From Chara braunii (lineage: Eukaryota; Streptophyta; Charophyceae; Charales; Characeae), in NCBI GenBank assembly GCA_003427395.1, contig BFEA01000066.1:2739282-2773662 (forward strand): a stretch of DNA of 34,381 nucleotides, given 5' to 3'. Below, in pieces: positions 8,956-18,180 of this stretch. Below the pieces are notes generated by a model. It saw only the letters and a program-made list of their open reading frames with translations. It did not search any database and was not told the DNA's origin. Both the position numbers and the translations under genes were made by a program. Position 1 is the stretch's first letter; each line of letters opens with the position of its first letter.

Positions 8956-10369
8956 ACTGATGTGGATACTGCTCCCTGTCCCTCTCAGATTCAGCAGGTT
9001 GTAGACAGATTATCAGATTTTATGGAGGAGCCTACTGGACTTGTCCATAGGCAGACGAAACATAAGATTGAGATCCTGCCTGGTTCGGTCCCTCCCAAAG
9101 GTCGAGTCTACAGGATGTCACCTGCTGAACTTGAAGAGCTCAGGAAACAGTTCGAGACCTTGATCAGCAAGGGTTGAATCAGGCCCAGCACATCTAAGTT
9201 TGGGGCACCAGTCTTTGTTCCAAAGGGGGATGGTGAGTTCAGGATGTGCGTGGACTACCGTGGTCTCGACAAAATCATGAGGAAGTCTACAGAGCCCCTT
9301 CCTCGCATTGATGATCTGTTGGACATGGTGTAGGGCTGTACCATTTTTAGCAAGATTGACCTCAAATCTGGCTATCACCAGATTGAGATGGTTGAAGGCG
9401 ATGTCCACAAGACAACCTTCAAAACCAGGTATGCCACATATGAGTACCTGGTCATGCCATTCGGTCTCTGCAATGCCCCAGGCACCTTCCAAACAGAGAT
9501 GCATCGCATCCTCAGGCCTTACCTGGACAAGTTCGTAGTTGTCTACCTAAATGATATCTTGGTATTCAGTCGTTCTGTCCAAGAGCATGCGCAACATCTG
9601 GCTCTGGTCCTCCATGCCTTACGTGATAACCAGTATAAGATCAACAGAGAGAAGTCCTCCTTTGGGGTTCCCTCTGTAGTTTACCTGGGTCACGTCATTT
9701 CTGGAGAGGGGTTGGCTCCTAAAGCAACGAAAGTTGTTGCAGTTCAGGACTGGCCGCGGCCTGCTAACATTTGTGATGTCCGGTCATTCTTGGGGCTTGC
9801 ATCGTATTACAGGAAGTTCATTAAGAACTTCTCTTCTATTGCAGCTCCTTTGACTGATCTCACAAAGAAAGACACTTCCTTTTTTTGGACATCAGAATGC
9901 CAGGAGGCTTTCACACGTCTCAAGGAGGCCTTGATTCAAGCCCCTGTCTTGAAGTTACCTGACCCTACCCTGCCTTTTGTGCTTACTACTGATGCTAGTC
10001 AGTATGGTGTAGGGGCGGTACTTCAACAGGATGATGGGAATGGTTTGCAGCCTATCAAATATATGAGCAAGAAGATCAAAACAAAGAAGTTGCAGGATTC
10101 TACCTATAAGAAAGAGCTTTATGCTCTTGTGTCGGCGCTCAAGCATTGGAACCACTTCCTATTGGGCAGGCATTTCAAGATCTTTTCATATCACTCTACC
10201 TTGCAGTGAATGAAGTCCCAGGGAGAACTGAATGACAAGCTTGCTCGCTATATCCAGTTCATTGACATGTTTGACTTTCAACTGAGGCACAAGAAGGGCT
10301 GCTACAATCGAGTAGCAGATGCGCTTTCTCGTAGGTTTGACGCTCTCTTCTTGATCTCCTTTACTCACT
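8956..10369 (+). pseudogene. Pol of element B: reverse transcriptase and RNase H
   Basis: It is in the same frame as the protease, with stops at 9175 (TGA, where relatives have Trp), 9331 (TAG, where relatives have Gln) and 10207 (TGA). RT motifs in order are [53 protein letters not shown] and VVVYLNDILVF. The catalytic box is YLND, so the first Asp of Y-x-D-D is Asn (codon 9550-9552). RNase H has TTDASQYGVGAVLQQD and a Glu in KKELYAL, but the usual S-D-H is S-Y-H (codon 10189-10191), a second lost catalytic residue. The frame continues to HKKGCYNRVADALS. The enzyme should be inactive. Confidence 0.85.
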
Positions 10370-11953
10370 CATTTGGAGAGAAGACTCGTCAGACCATTGC
10401 TCGCTTGCTGCCCCAGGATGAGATTTTTGGGCCTATTGTGAGGAATCTCCAGGATGATCCTACCTCTGAACCAGGATATACTCTGGTCTCAGGTCTGCTG
10501 CACACATGCAACAGAGGTGAGGAGCGCCTGTGCATTCCCCAGGACCGCAAGCTGAGGACACTTTTGATGTCATGGTCATTTTGGTGCCCTCAAATCTTAT
10601 GCAGCCCTGTCGCAGCGGTTCTTCTGGAAGGAGATGAGGAGTGACATGTTGCACTATGTGGAAACCTGTGAGTTATGCCAAACGAATAAGGTTGTACGTC
10701 GACCTCCCCTTGGCCTACCTATCCCTGATGCTCCTGCATAGTCAGTGTCCATTGATTTTACTGACTTGGGGAGGACTACCCCTCGTGGTATGCGTCAGGT
10801 CATGGTATGTGTAGATCGGTTCTCCAAATATGCAGAGTTCATCCCCTTACCAGTTGAGGCTCGTGTGCCAGCCGTTCAGGCGATGTTTGCTGACAGGTGG
10901 GTCACACATCATGGACCACCCACCTCTATCGTCAGTGATCGAGATCCGCGTTTTTGCAGCAATGAATGGCAATCCTACTGCAGGGATTACCTTCATTCTA
11001 GATTGGATATGACATCTGGTCGTCATCCTAAAGCCAATGGACAGGCTGAAGTGATGAACCAGATTCTATTCCAATTGTTGTGTCATGTGATCAGTCCAGA
11101 TCAGCAGGACTGGGATCTCCATATGGGTCGTGCACAACTTGTGTATACAGGCTGAAGTGATGAACCGGATTCTATTCCAATTGCTGCGTCCTGTGATCAG
11201 TCCAGATCAGCAGGACTGGGATCTCCATTTGGGTCGTGCACAACTTGTGTATAACACATTTGTACACTCCTCTACTGGCTTCACACCCTACCGGTTGCAC
11301 TGGGGTCATGAGCCACGACAACCTCTCGATGATATCATCGATAAGGCTACCCCTACGCTGACACCTGGAACTGCAGAGTTCACTAGGCGTTACTGTGTGG
11401 ACATAGAGCGCGTCCGTGCTAACCTGTTGAAAGCCCAAAAGGCTATGATTCAGCAGGCTAACAAGCACAGGCGCCTTCTACTATTCGCACATGTGACTAG
11501 GTGTGTGTACTCAGTTCTGAGTTGTCGCGAGAAGACGATATTTCGCATAAGTTGTTGCCACGATACATGGGTCCATGGCAGGTCTTAGATACAGTGGGAG
11601 CCGATCCATTCGGACCATCCTATACAGTGGATGTCCCTCTGCATTTACAAACCTACCCCGTCTTTCATGCATCTAAGTTGTTGCCATTCACATCAGCTGA
11701 TGCATTCCTAGACAGGCCTCCCCAGTTCGGGCCCCCTATCCCTGGCAAAGGGTATGAGGTCGAATCCGTGGAGGATGAGTCAGGTACAGGTCCAGATAAG
11801 GAGTACCTTGTGAAGTTCTTGTACCAGCCACATACTGAGGACCGTTGGTTTACTCGCAAGGAACTTCTGAAGACTGCCAAGTCAATTATCATCAAATATG
11901 AGGCAGCACAGAAGGGAGTATCCCTTCGGCGCTCTGCACGCCGACTCCGATAG
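10370..11953 (+). pseudogene. Pol of element B: integrase and chromodomain-like tail
   Basis: The zinc-binding part (CHGHFGALK, then CELCQTNK) is shifted and shortened near 10570. A TAG at about 10739 precedes the catalytic core VSIDFTDLG. The core has Asp in IDFTD, Asp in VSDRDPRF and Glu in NGQAEVMNQ. A 106-bp tandem duplication (11041-11252) starts at that Glu motif and shifts the frame. Another shift near 11490 leads to the C-terminal domain (LLPRYMGPWQVLD, then TYPVFHASKLLP). A chromodomain-like end follows at about 11750-11900 (YEVESVEDES, then KEYLVKFLYQPHTEDRWF). In chromoviruses this tail guides insertion to heterochromatin. Here the usual aromatic W-x-G-Y pattern is replaced. Confidence 0.85.
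11041..11252 (+). repeat. 106-bp tandem duplication in B integrase
   Basis: Copy 1 (11041-11146) and copy 2 (11147-11252) both start ACAGGCTGAAGTGATGAACC. They differ at about five positions. Since 106 is not a multiple of three, it breaks the reading frame. Confidence 0.9.
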
Positions 11954-11970
11954 CTCGGAGGTCCTCGCTC

Positions 11971-11984
11971 CGGGGGAGGGTAAG
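11971..11984 (+). promoter_or_regulatory. Polypurine tract of element B
   Basis: CGGGGGAGGGTAAG lies two bases before the 3' LTR start TGCAATG. This is the expected place of the plus-strand primer. Confidence 0.75.
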
Positions 11985-12369
11985 TCTGCAATGACTTGCT
12001 GTTTTTTGGTTGCCTGTAGCCTCTCTCTATCGAGGCTGTACTATAGGTAGGACAGATTTGCAATTTTGTTTGGCTGAGGGCTAACCGAGAGACCTACCTG
12101 TGAGGGAAATTCGTGAGGGACATATCTGCAAATTCGGGAAATATGCAGTCCCGGTACTAACATAGTTTCCTATAGCTACCCTAACTGCAAACAGCAGGCC
12201 CGGGCTACCCCTAGGACAGACAGGCCATGAGGGCCTATTCTGATAGACAGTCCTATAGCCTATAGCCGGGTCCGGTAGAGGCCGAGAGGCCGAAACAGAA
12301 ACGGTACCGGTCGGTCAGTCAGTCTGGACTAGGTCGAGTCTAGGCTAGTGTAGTATAGATAGGATGGGC

Positions 12370-12478
12370 ACATCGGTTCAGGGCTTTTGGCAGTTGGTAC
12401 CGAGTACATCGCTGTTGCGCTATNACATCGGTTCAGGGCTTTTGGCAGTTGGTACCGAGTACATCGCTGTTGCGCTAT
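12370..12478. other. Single-N join with exact 54-base flanking repeat (assembly artefact)
   Basis: Bases 12370-12423 and 12425-12478 are identical and separated only by the N at 12424. The 5' LTR of B has this sequence once (about 4229-4282). It looks like two overlapping contig ends placed side by side. Confidence 0.9.
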
Positions 12479-13094
12479 GTGTGAACCAGAAGTGGTGACG
12501 GCTCAGCGTGGAAGGAGACAGGCATAGCCAGACCTTCGGAGCGCCGTCCATAGCTGGGACCTGCGCTGTACTCTGCCAGCACGCAGGGGATGACAGAGGT
12601 CAGGGCTATCGAGGTCTGCTGGAGGCGAGAGAGATTGGTTTCCTGCTGGACCCTCCTCCGGAGTGGGGTTCCAGGGTGGTGGCACTGCAGCCATAGCTGC
12701 AACTTCGTCCTCAGAGGTTATCTTGTCAGGGTTTGGTGGCGCTGCTGCAGACTTCCACTCGGGAAGTCTTTCGACACTTCGTCATCGTCAGATACTGTGG
12801 CGCTGGTCTTCTTCTTCATCCTCGAGTGGCGCTTGGCCTCAGAGGCCTGTTTCAGGGTGGTGCTTCCCGCAGGAGGCTGTATGTTTCAGGGGCTCAGGGG
12901 TGTTACGGGTGCTAATCAGGGTTGGGAAGTGATTCGCTGCTCATTTCTGAGCAGCGCACTGTAGTATTGAAGTTATCCTGACAATTCGAGACTCTGAGTT
13001 TAATAAACAATGTACAACTGGGTTTGGTCTGTCATCGTTTCATTGTTTCCTGGATGTGATCTGCTCGGCTTTTCCTTATGACTGGTTGTGAGGA

Positions 13095-13107
13095 TTGAGT
13101 GGAGTGA
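13095..13107. repeat. Target duplication of the retroposon, left copy
   Basis: TTGAGTGGAGTGA occurs here and at 14240-14252, and only once in the uninterrupted 5' LTR (4925-4937). Confidence 0.9.
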
Positions 13108-13516
13108 TTTTATTTTATTTTTTTCCTTTTTTTAAAAAAGTCCAGGGTGTTGTAGAGGTCAGTCAGTGAGTGCACAGTGATCACCTGGAACTGTGAGCCG
13201 TAGGAGTTCCTTTATGAGACCCCATCCCAACCCATCCTTGCATCAATACTCCTAGCGCACCCCCTATCCCTACTATCCTACCTCAGTGTGACCAGCACTC
13301 AGGACCATCGCCCTACCCACGAGCAGGCAACTTGGACCGAACAGCAATGATAGGCATCGGGGCTGAGCCAGCCCTGGTGGAAGCGGATTTGAACGAACCA
13401 TGTCGAACGAGGACTTCGGACGCCAGGCCCAGACAATGAACTACAGGCCCCCATATATAGCCACCAGTCAGTTATATCCGAATGACAGTAGGAACTGCAC
13501 CCACTGGTACCCTATC

Positions 13517-13701
13517 CAACCAACCCGAACCTACTGCAGGCCCTAGACCCTACCAGTGACTAACTCCCCAGTCTGTTTTTTGTGTGTATGCTCTGGGAGT
13601 CTGTATATNCAACCAACCCGAACCTACTGCAGGCCCTAGACCCTACCAGTGACTAACTCCCCAGTCTGTTTTTTGTGTGTATGCTCTGGGAGTCTGTATA
13701 T
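13517..13701. other. Single-N join with exact 92-base flanking repeat (assembly artefact)
   Basis: Bases 13517-13608 and 13610-13701 are identical, with the N at 13609 between them. This is the same pattern as at 12424. Confidence 0.9.
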
Positions 13702-14167
13702 ATATGGAATATGTGTATTTATGACTGTATGTTACTCCCCACCATGGAGCATCTACGAAGTGACTAGTAAGTACTAGTGAGAAGTGCTCGTACCGCCTCC
13801 CCTAGTACGTGTATGAGTCGTGTGAATATATCAAGGAGGACCGGGTCAAGCTGGACAAGGACCCCCCGCTAGGACCGAGCCAAGCTCGAACTCGTAACCT
13901 TGTAACGTGTAATCGAAGACTCTACCGTATGGACAACTACCAGATATGGATCGAACCATAATGCCAGACCAGGGAGAATATCAGAACACCCAAGACCAAC
14001 ACCCCAAGCAAACCCTGTAAACTCACAACCAACATACAACACCATGGACTACCCTTGGGTGGTGCGCAGGCAGTGTCTGTAATAGTACCATGCGTCAGCC
14101 CAAGGGGATGTGTGTCCAGCCGTGCGTCAAACTAACGCCCTGCCGGTGTCCATGCACAAGGCTACAG

Positions 14168-14232
14168 AGTTTTGAACCCGCAACCTTATACCACAATGCG
14201 CATTTCCAACCGGTGCTCTAACCACTGAGCTA
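14168..14232 (-). promoter_or_regulatory. tRNA-like Pol III promoter (A and B boxes) of the retroposon
   Basis: A box TAGCTCAGTGG (14232-14222) matches the T-R-G-Y-N-N-A-R-N-N-G pattern. B box GGTTCAAAACT (14178-14168) is close to GGTTCRANTCC. The piece does not fold into a good tRNA because the expected anticodon stem does not pair, so I do not call it a tRNA gene. Confidence 0.7.
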
Positions 14233-14239
14233 CATCAAC

Positions 14240-14252
14240 TTGAGTGGAGTGA
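14240..14252. repeat. Target duplication of the retroposon, right copy
   Basis: TTGAGTGGAGTGA, identical to 13095-13107. LTR B sequence continues directly after it. Confidence 0.9.
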
Positions 14253-14426
14253 ATTGCACTTTCAGTGTACCCTGTCGTATCGCATGGTTGAGTCTTCCGT
14301 TGTGGTATGTCTCCCTGTGCGGTGTGATACTCCTATCCTCTCCCCTTCCTTCTGTGTATGTATGGGCATACCCGGAAGTCTTTGTGAGTGAGTGTTGGCC
14401 TTCAGGCAACAAACAACCAGAATCAT

Positions 14427-14430
<4 letters not shown>

Positions 14431-14464
<34 letters not shown>
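14431..14464 (+). repeat. (GA)n microsatellite, right of element B
   Basis: A pure GA run of 34 bases follows the LTR end CATAACA. It is the right half of the tract split by element B. Confidence 0.95.
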
Positions 14465-14466
<2 letters not shown>

Positions 14467-15516
14467 CGATACAAGATTGGTTGTGCGGTCCAAGGAAGAA
14501 GAAGGCAGCCATAGCCGCGGAGCTTAGACACGGAGGAGAAGAAAGAAGACGAGTAAAGGAGGAAAGAAGTCGAACGAGAGAGGAGGAGGGAGAGACCGAG
14601 AAGTGAGAAGAAGCCATAGTTGAGGAAGAGGAAGGAGGGACGACGAAGAGGAAGGAAGACATAGCCAGGGTGAGGAGAGAACGAAGCAAGGAAGAAGAAA
14701 GGAAGGGGAAAGAGAAGCGAGGGTGCGAGGGAGAGGAAGTATCGGCAGCCATAGCGGAGTTGAAGGTTGACCAAGGTGTTGACCAAGGGGTTGACCGAAG
14801 TTGATTTGGGCGTTGACTTGGGTGTTGACCAAGGCGTTGACCAAGGTTGATTGGACCGTTGACCGGGGGTTTGAACAGTGTTGACCAAGACGTTGACGGG
14901 GGCTGTTGACCACGATTCTGACCAAGTTGGAGTTGGTATATTCTCGCCAAACCCTCAGCCTATCCCCTTGCCCTATGGATGTGCACTCACCCTATGGTAC
15001 TTGCTGAGTTTGTCTGTCTCTTCTTTCTACATTGAGTCTCTTCTGTCCAGGTGGTAGGAACTCCGTGTATGAAGGATAAAGCCTTGTTGACCAAACCCAC
15101 ATGGGCTGAGTAGAGCTAAAGGCCGTGTCTGACGACTCGACTGACGCGGAGGACATGAACCGTCCCAAGGACCGGTACTGACCGACAGGCTGCTCGGTGT
15201 GGCACGGTAGGCCCAAAATCCGAGTTGTGGGCTGCACAACGGGCTGTCTAAGTCTTGAGAGGACTTGCGGATCGCGTCGTCCTATCTGCGACGTTAAATA
15301 ATTCCTGAGGAGTTACGGGGGATCTCCTTAAATGCCTCGTGATCAGCAATAAGTCCTGTAGTGATAGCCTCAGAGTAGGTTTACGCTAGAGACCCTAGTT
15401 GACAGGATCCTACTTGGATTCTATGGTCCTTAGATCGAGTCCTAGGTCCAGTCAGTCAGGTGCCGAGGTCTAAGTGGTGAGGTCTGGAACTGTTGTCCGG
15501 TCATGCACCTATCACC
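14465..15516 (+). other. Leader of element A, right part
   Basis: This is a noncoding leader. About 14486-14758 is strongly purine-rich with CCATAGC motifs, followed by the TTGAC array (14766-14911). From about 15065 on it matches the leader of A' (34381-33946, minus strand), including GTTAAATAATTCCT near 15292. The counterpart of the GA tract in A' would lie outside the window. Confidence 0.75.
14766..14911 (+). repeat. 12-bp GTTGAC minisatellite (W-box-like array)
   Basis: GTTGAC or a close variant starts at 14766, 14778, 14790, 14800, 14812, 14824, 14836, 14846, 14858, about 14869, 14880, 14892 and 14905. Steps are mostly 12 bases with some of 10, giving a 46-base higher period (14800, 14846, 14892). 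The core TTGAC(C/T) is the W box bound by plant WRKY factors. Confidence 0.85.
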
Positions 15517-17487
15517 ATGGTTGACCTTCGCAATGGGAAGAGCACCATCCCCTATAGCAAGGCTCAAGAGGAGCAAACCGCCGCCATCCTTAGAGAGAGA
15601 AAGGAGAGAAAGGAGCTCATTAGACAGGCGAAGATGAAGATGATAGCAGAGGAGCAGGTTCTGTAAAAACCCGCTCCACTAAATGGAAGCTTGAGAGAAT
15701 GAAGGCTGCAGTAGAGGAAGAGATTGAAGAGGAGCAATCGGAAGAAGAGCCCCTCATAAGAAGAGGCATGGGTGGAAGAGGAGAAAGTGGTGGCACGAAG
15801 GAAGATGACCCGTGGGTAGAGAAGAGGATATTTGAGTGGGTGGCTAATTTATCGTTAGGAGAAGATGAGGCGGCGATGCTATATCTACCTCAGGAGGAGA
15901 AGGAAGCAGCGATTAGGGAGATCGAAGCAACAAGTGATCCCCTAGAGCGCCAGACAACAGAAAATGAGAAGAAGTTGGACTGGAAGTTGCGCCTGGCGAG
16001 GGAGAAGAAGAGGAGGACGAAGGAAGCCAACCGGGTGGCTAGAGAAGTGGAAAGTTTACAGACTTGTAGACAGGAAGTAGAGGCCCAGCCTGACATTCAG
16101 GCCAAGTTGGACAAGATCATTGGGAGCATCGAGCTCTTAGGTAGGGCTTGGACTGAGCATCATCAGTCTGTTAGGGCCCAAGACATGGCCCTCCACTCCA
16201 TCCAGTCCGGTTTTAGAGAATTTGCACGAGATGTGATGACGCATGTAGGGACCGAGGTTAGAAAGCTAAATGAGGGCGCAGAGAAATTCTGCGCAGGCGC
16301 CATCGAGGGCGCCAAAGTAGTGGTCGCTGCAGAGATGGAAGTGCGTCCCTGCAAAGAGCCTGTTAAGCTTAAGTTTCCCGACTCTTATGGCGGGAAGGAG
16401 GAGGAAAACTTTGACAATTGGGAGGGTAGTATTAACACTTACGTGTATCTCCAACACATTGTGCTTGAGGAACAAGTCCTCGTAGCCTTCCATGCTTTAA
16501 AAGATGACGCGACTAGTTTTGTCAGGTCCCTCGCGCGAGCAGCCGATTGTGAAAAGAATATGGTTGCATATTCCAAACTCACCCCTCTTCACAAATTCAT
16601 TAAACTCCTTAGAGAGAGATTTGCAGACGTCACGCAAGGCGTCAGGGCCTTTGATAAACTGCAAACGATCCACTCGCGGCAGTGGAAGAGTGTAAGGGCA
16701 CTCAAAGCACTTATGGATGATTTAGTAACCATCCTAGACCAGGGGGTCATTGAGACCCAGTTAGTTAATTTATTATATCATGCCATGCCAGAGCCCTTAC
16801 GAGGCCATTTCTTTGAGAAGACTCTACAGTCCACCATCACGTACGACACGTTAAGTAAGGAGGTGGTCCTGTTTGAGGCCAAATCCATGCCAGTGCCCAC
16901 TTTTTGGCATAAGGATTTAGATAAGGGGAAAAAGTGGAAGGGTCGTACCATCTCTGGTCAGGTATGGGCAAAGGATCACCTGATCCTTGCTTTAGATGAG
17001 GGTGGTACTGATGAAGTCCCCTACAGTCAGATAGAGTGGGGGCTTGAGGAGGAAGATAGTAGTGTAGGTCAGGCGAGGACCTACGCTGCTGTCGCAGCTG
17101 GAGGGAGGCCGCAAAGTAGAGGAGGAGGCCAGGGCCAAGGGGGCCTAGCCAAGGGTGGTCGAGGTCCGGGCGCACAGGGGGGTGGCGGCCAAAGGAACCG
17201 CCAAGAGGGAGGTAGGGGTCAAGGTCCCCCGCCGAATCGATCGGGGCCTAGTCGATCACCACAGCGCAGAGGTGGAGGATCACCTCAATGGAGAGGAGGT
17301 TGGCACCCAGGTTGGCCACAGGGTCGAGCTTGGGGAAGATCTGGGCTTGGACCAGAGAGTGTGGCAGCAGCGAATGGAGCAGGGGCAGTGCATCTATTGC
17401 GGTGACCCTGCCTGTATTATTCAATATTGTCCAAAGTATAGAGAAGCCCGATTTGCTGCCCAGCGGTCAAAAGGCAGCCGCCGATAG
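15517..17487 (+). pseudogene. Gag of element A
   Basis: The start is ATG 15517 (MVDLRNGKST), chosen because A' Gag starts the same way at 33945. The first frame stops at 15664 (TAA) after a frameshift. The main frame is 15699-17405. Order of regions: Glu/Lys/Arg-rich coiled-coil-like part (about 15700-16150), a capsid-like domain (VKLKFPDSYGG, EENFDNWEGSINTYVYLQH, LRERFADVTQG, MPEPLRGHFFEKT), then a Gly/Arg/Gln-rich basic tail. One extra base near 17333 moves the zinc knuckle into another frame (ending at 17487). The knuckle reads CIYCGDPACIIQYC, so the zinc-binding His of A' and the left fragment is Cys here (codon 17413-17415). Gag would form the particle and bind RNA. Confidence 0.85.
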
Positions 17488-17639
17488 GGGTTGCAACTGC
17501 CCTTACCATTAGGTCATGTGGGGAAATGTGCGCGCACCACCAAGAAACTCCCACACCACATGAGCCTATGGCAGAGGTTGCAGGCCAGTGCCCAGTTAGC
17601 TGTCCATAGATTGTCTGTGTTAGAGTCTCTCTAGGCACC

Positions 17640-18180
17640 TCCCTCGCATGTCTAGCAGAAGAATTGAAGAAGAGGATGTCGGTCTGGGCCAAGATGAAGA
17701 AGGAGAGCAAAGGACAACTTGTGTTAGTAGACTTAGAAGTTTTTAGAAGCAGAGTAGGGGCCCTTATATACACAGGGGCTACCCGTAGTTATATTAGCCG
17801 AAAAGCGCTACGGAAGCTGAGGCTAGGTTTTAAAGTCCAGAAGTTGGAAGACCCATAGTCAGTATCCTCGCAGACAACCGCACGATGCGTGTTGAGGACT
17901 ACGTCGAGGGAGTTCAGGCGTATCTTCGCCTAGAGAAAGATGGCAAGGTGGAAAAAGTTCTCCATTCCCTAACTCTCCTCGTAGAGGACAACCCTCTCTT
18001 TCGATATAGTTCTAGGTATGGACTGGGGAGAGGCAGTAGGGGCCACACTCTACTTAAGAGAGCATGAGTGTAGGCTCCCTAGTCTATCAGGCGAAGTTAA
18101 GACTGCTCGCCTGTTTCATGTGTCAGGAGTAGATAACTCCCTGGCACATTACTGCCTCAGTGCTCCCACGTTCGCGCGAT
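17640..18180 (+). pseudogene. Pol of element A: protease region
   Basis: This is homologous to the protease of A' (KKESKGQL, then V-G-A-L, TGATRSYIS). The active-site Asp of D-S-G-A is Tyr (YTGAT, codon 17769-17771), so the enzyme cannot cut. One base is missing near 17854, giving a TAG at 17856. Another shift near 17990 restores the frame that continues through GMDWGEA into RT. The readable parts include MRVEDYVEGVQAYLRLEKDG and [20 protein letters not shown]. Bases 17488-17640 between gag and this region show no conserved domain. Confidence 0.8.

Larger units (their letters stand above)
13108..14239 (-). mobile_element. tRNA-headed, A-tailed retroposon (long SINE-like) in LTR B
   Basis: The insertion is exactly defined by comparison with the 5' LTR and by a 13-bp target duplication. 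On the minus strand it starts GTTGATGTAGCTCAGTGG, typical of the 5' half of a tRNA, with an A box at 14232-14222 and a B-box-like GGTTCAAAACT at 14178-14168, 43 bases apart. It ends in an A-rich tail (13140-13108 read backwards). These are the marks of a tRNA-derived SINE copied by LINE machinery. No long reading frame is present. The length is 1132 bases, or about 1040 after removing the 93-base artefact at 13517-13609, which is very long for a SINE. It could instead be a composite, or a truncated non-coding partner of a LINE. Confidence 0.75.
3857..14430 (+). mobile_element. Element B: chromovirus-like Ty3/gypsy retrotransposon nested in A
   Basis: LTRs begin TGCAATGACTTGC and end ATCATAACA at 5115 and 14430. 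The element has a PBS at 5118, a ~1.5-kb leader, gag, pol with a chromodomain-like end, and a purine tract at 11971. It is bracketed by GA repeats on both sides, which hides but is compatible with a GAGAG or AGAGA target duplication. In the first ~385 aligned LTR bases I count about 17 substitutions between the two copies, so B is not recent. Gag and Pol carry several stops and lost catalytic residues. The 3' LTR is split by a tRNA-headed retroposon. Confidence 0.9.
11987..14430 (+). repeat. 3' LTR of element B, split by a retroposon
   Basis: It matches the 5' LTR from TGCAATGACTTGC to ATCATAACA. Two things enlarge it: a 54-base assembly repeat around the N at 12424, and the retroposon with its target duplication (13108-14252). 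It also lacks about 17 bases present near 4700 of the 5' LTR. Confidence 0.9.

Noticed and set aside
14160-14239. A tRNA gene on the minus strand
   Set aside because: The 5' half looks tRNA-like, but the anticodon stem does not pair and the B box is imperfect. Position at the end of an A-tailed insertion fits a SINE head better.
14766-14911. CRISPR-like array
   Set aside because: Units are 12 bases without unique spacers of constant length, inside a eukaryotic retrotransposon leader.
14262-14950. Overlapping minus-strand frames of 133-208 codons over the A leader and LTR B end
   Set aside because: They run through the (GA)n tract, the purine-rich tract and the 12-bp array, and cross an insertion boundary. 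No protein family is recognisable.
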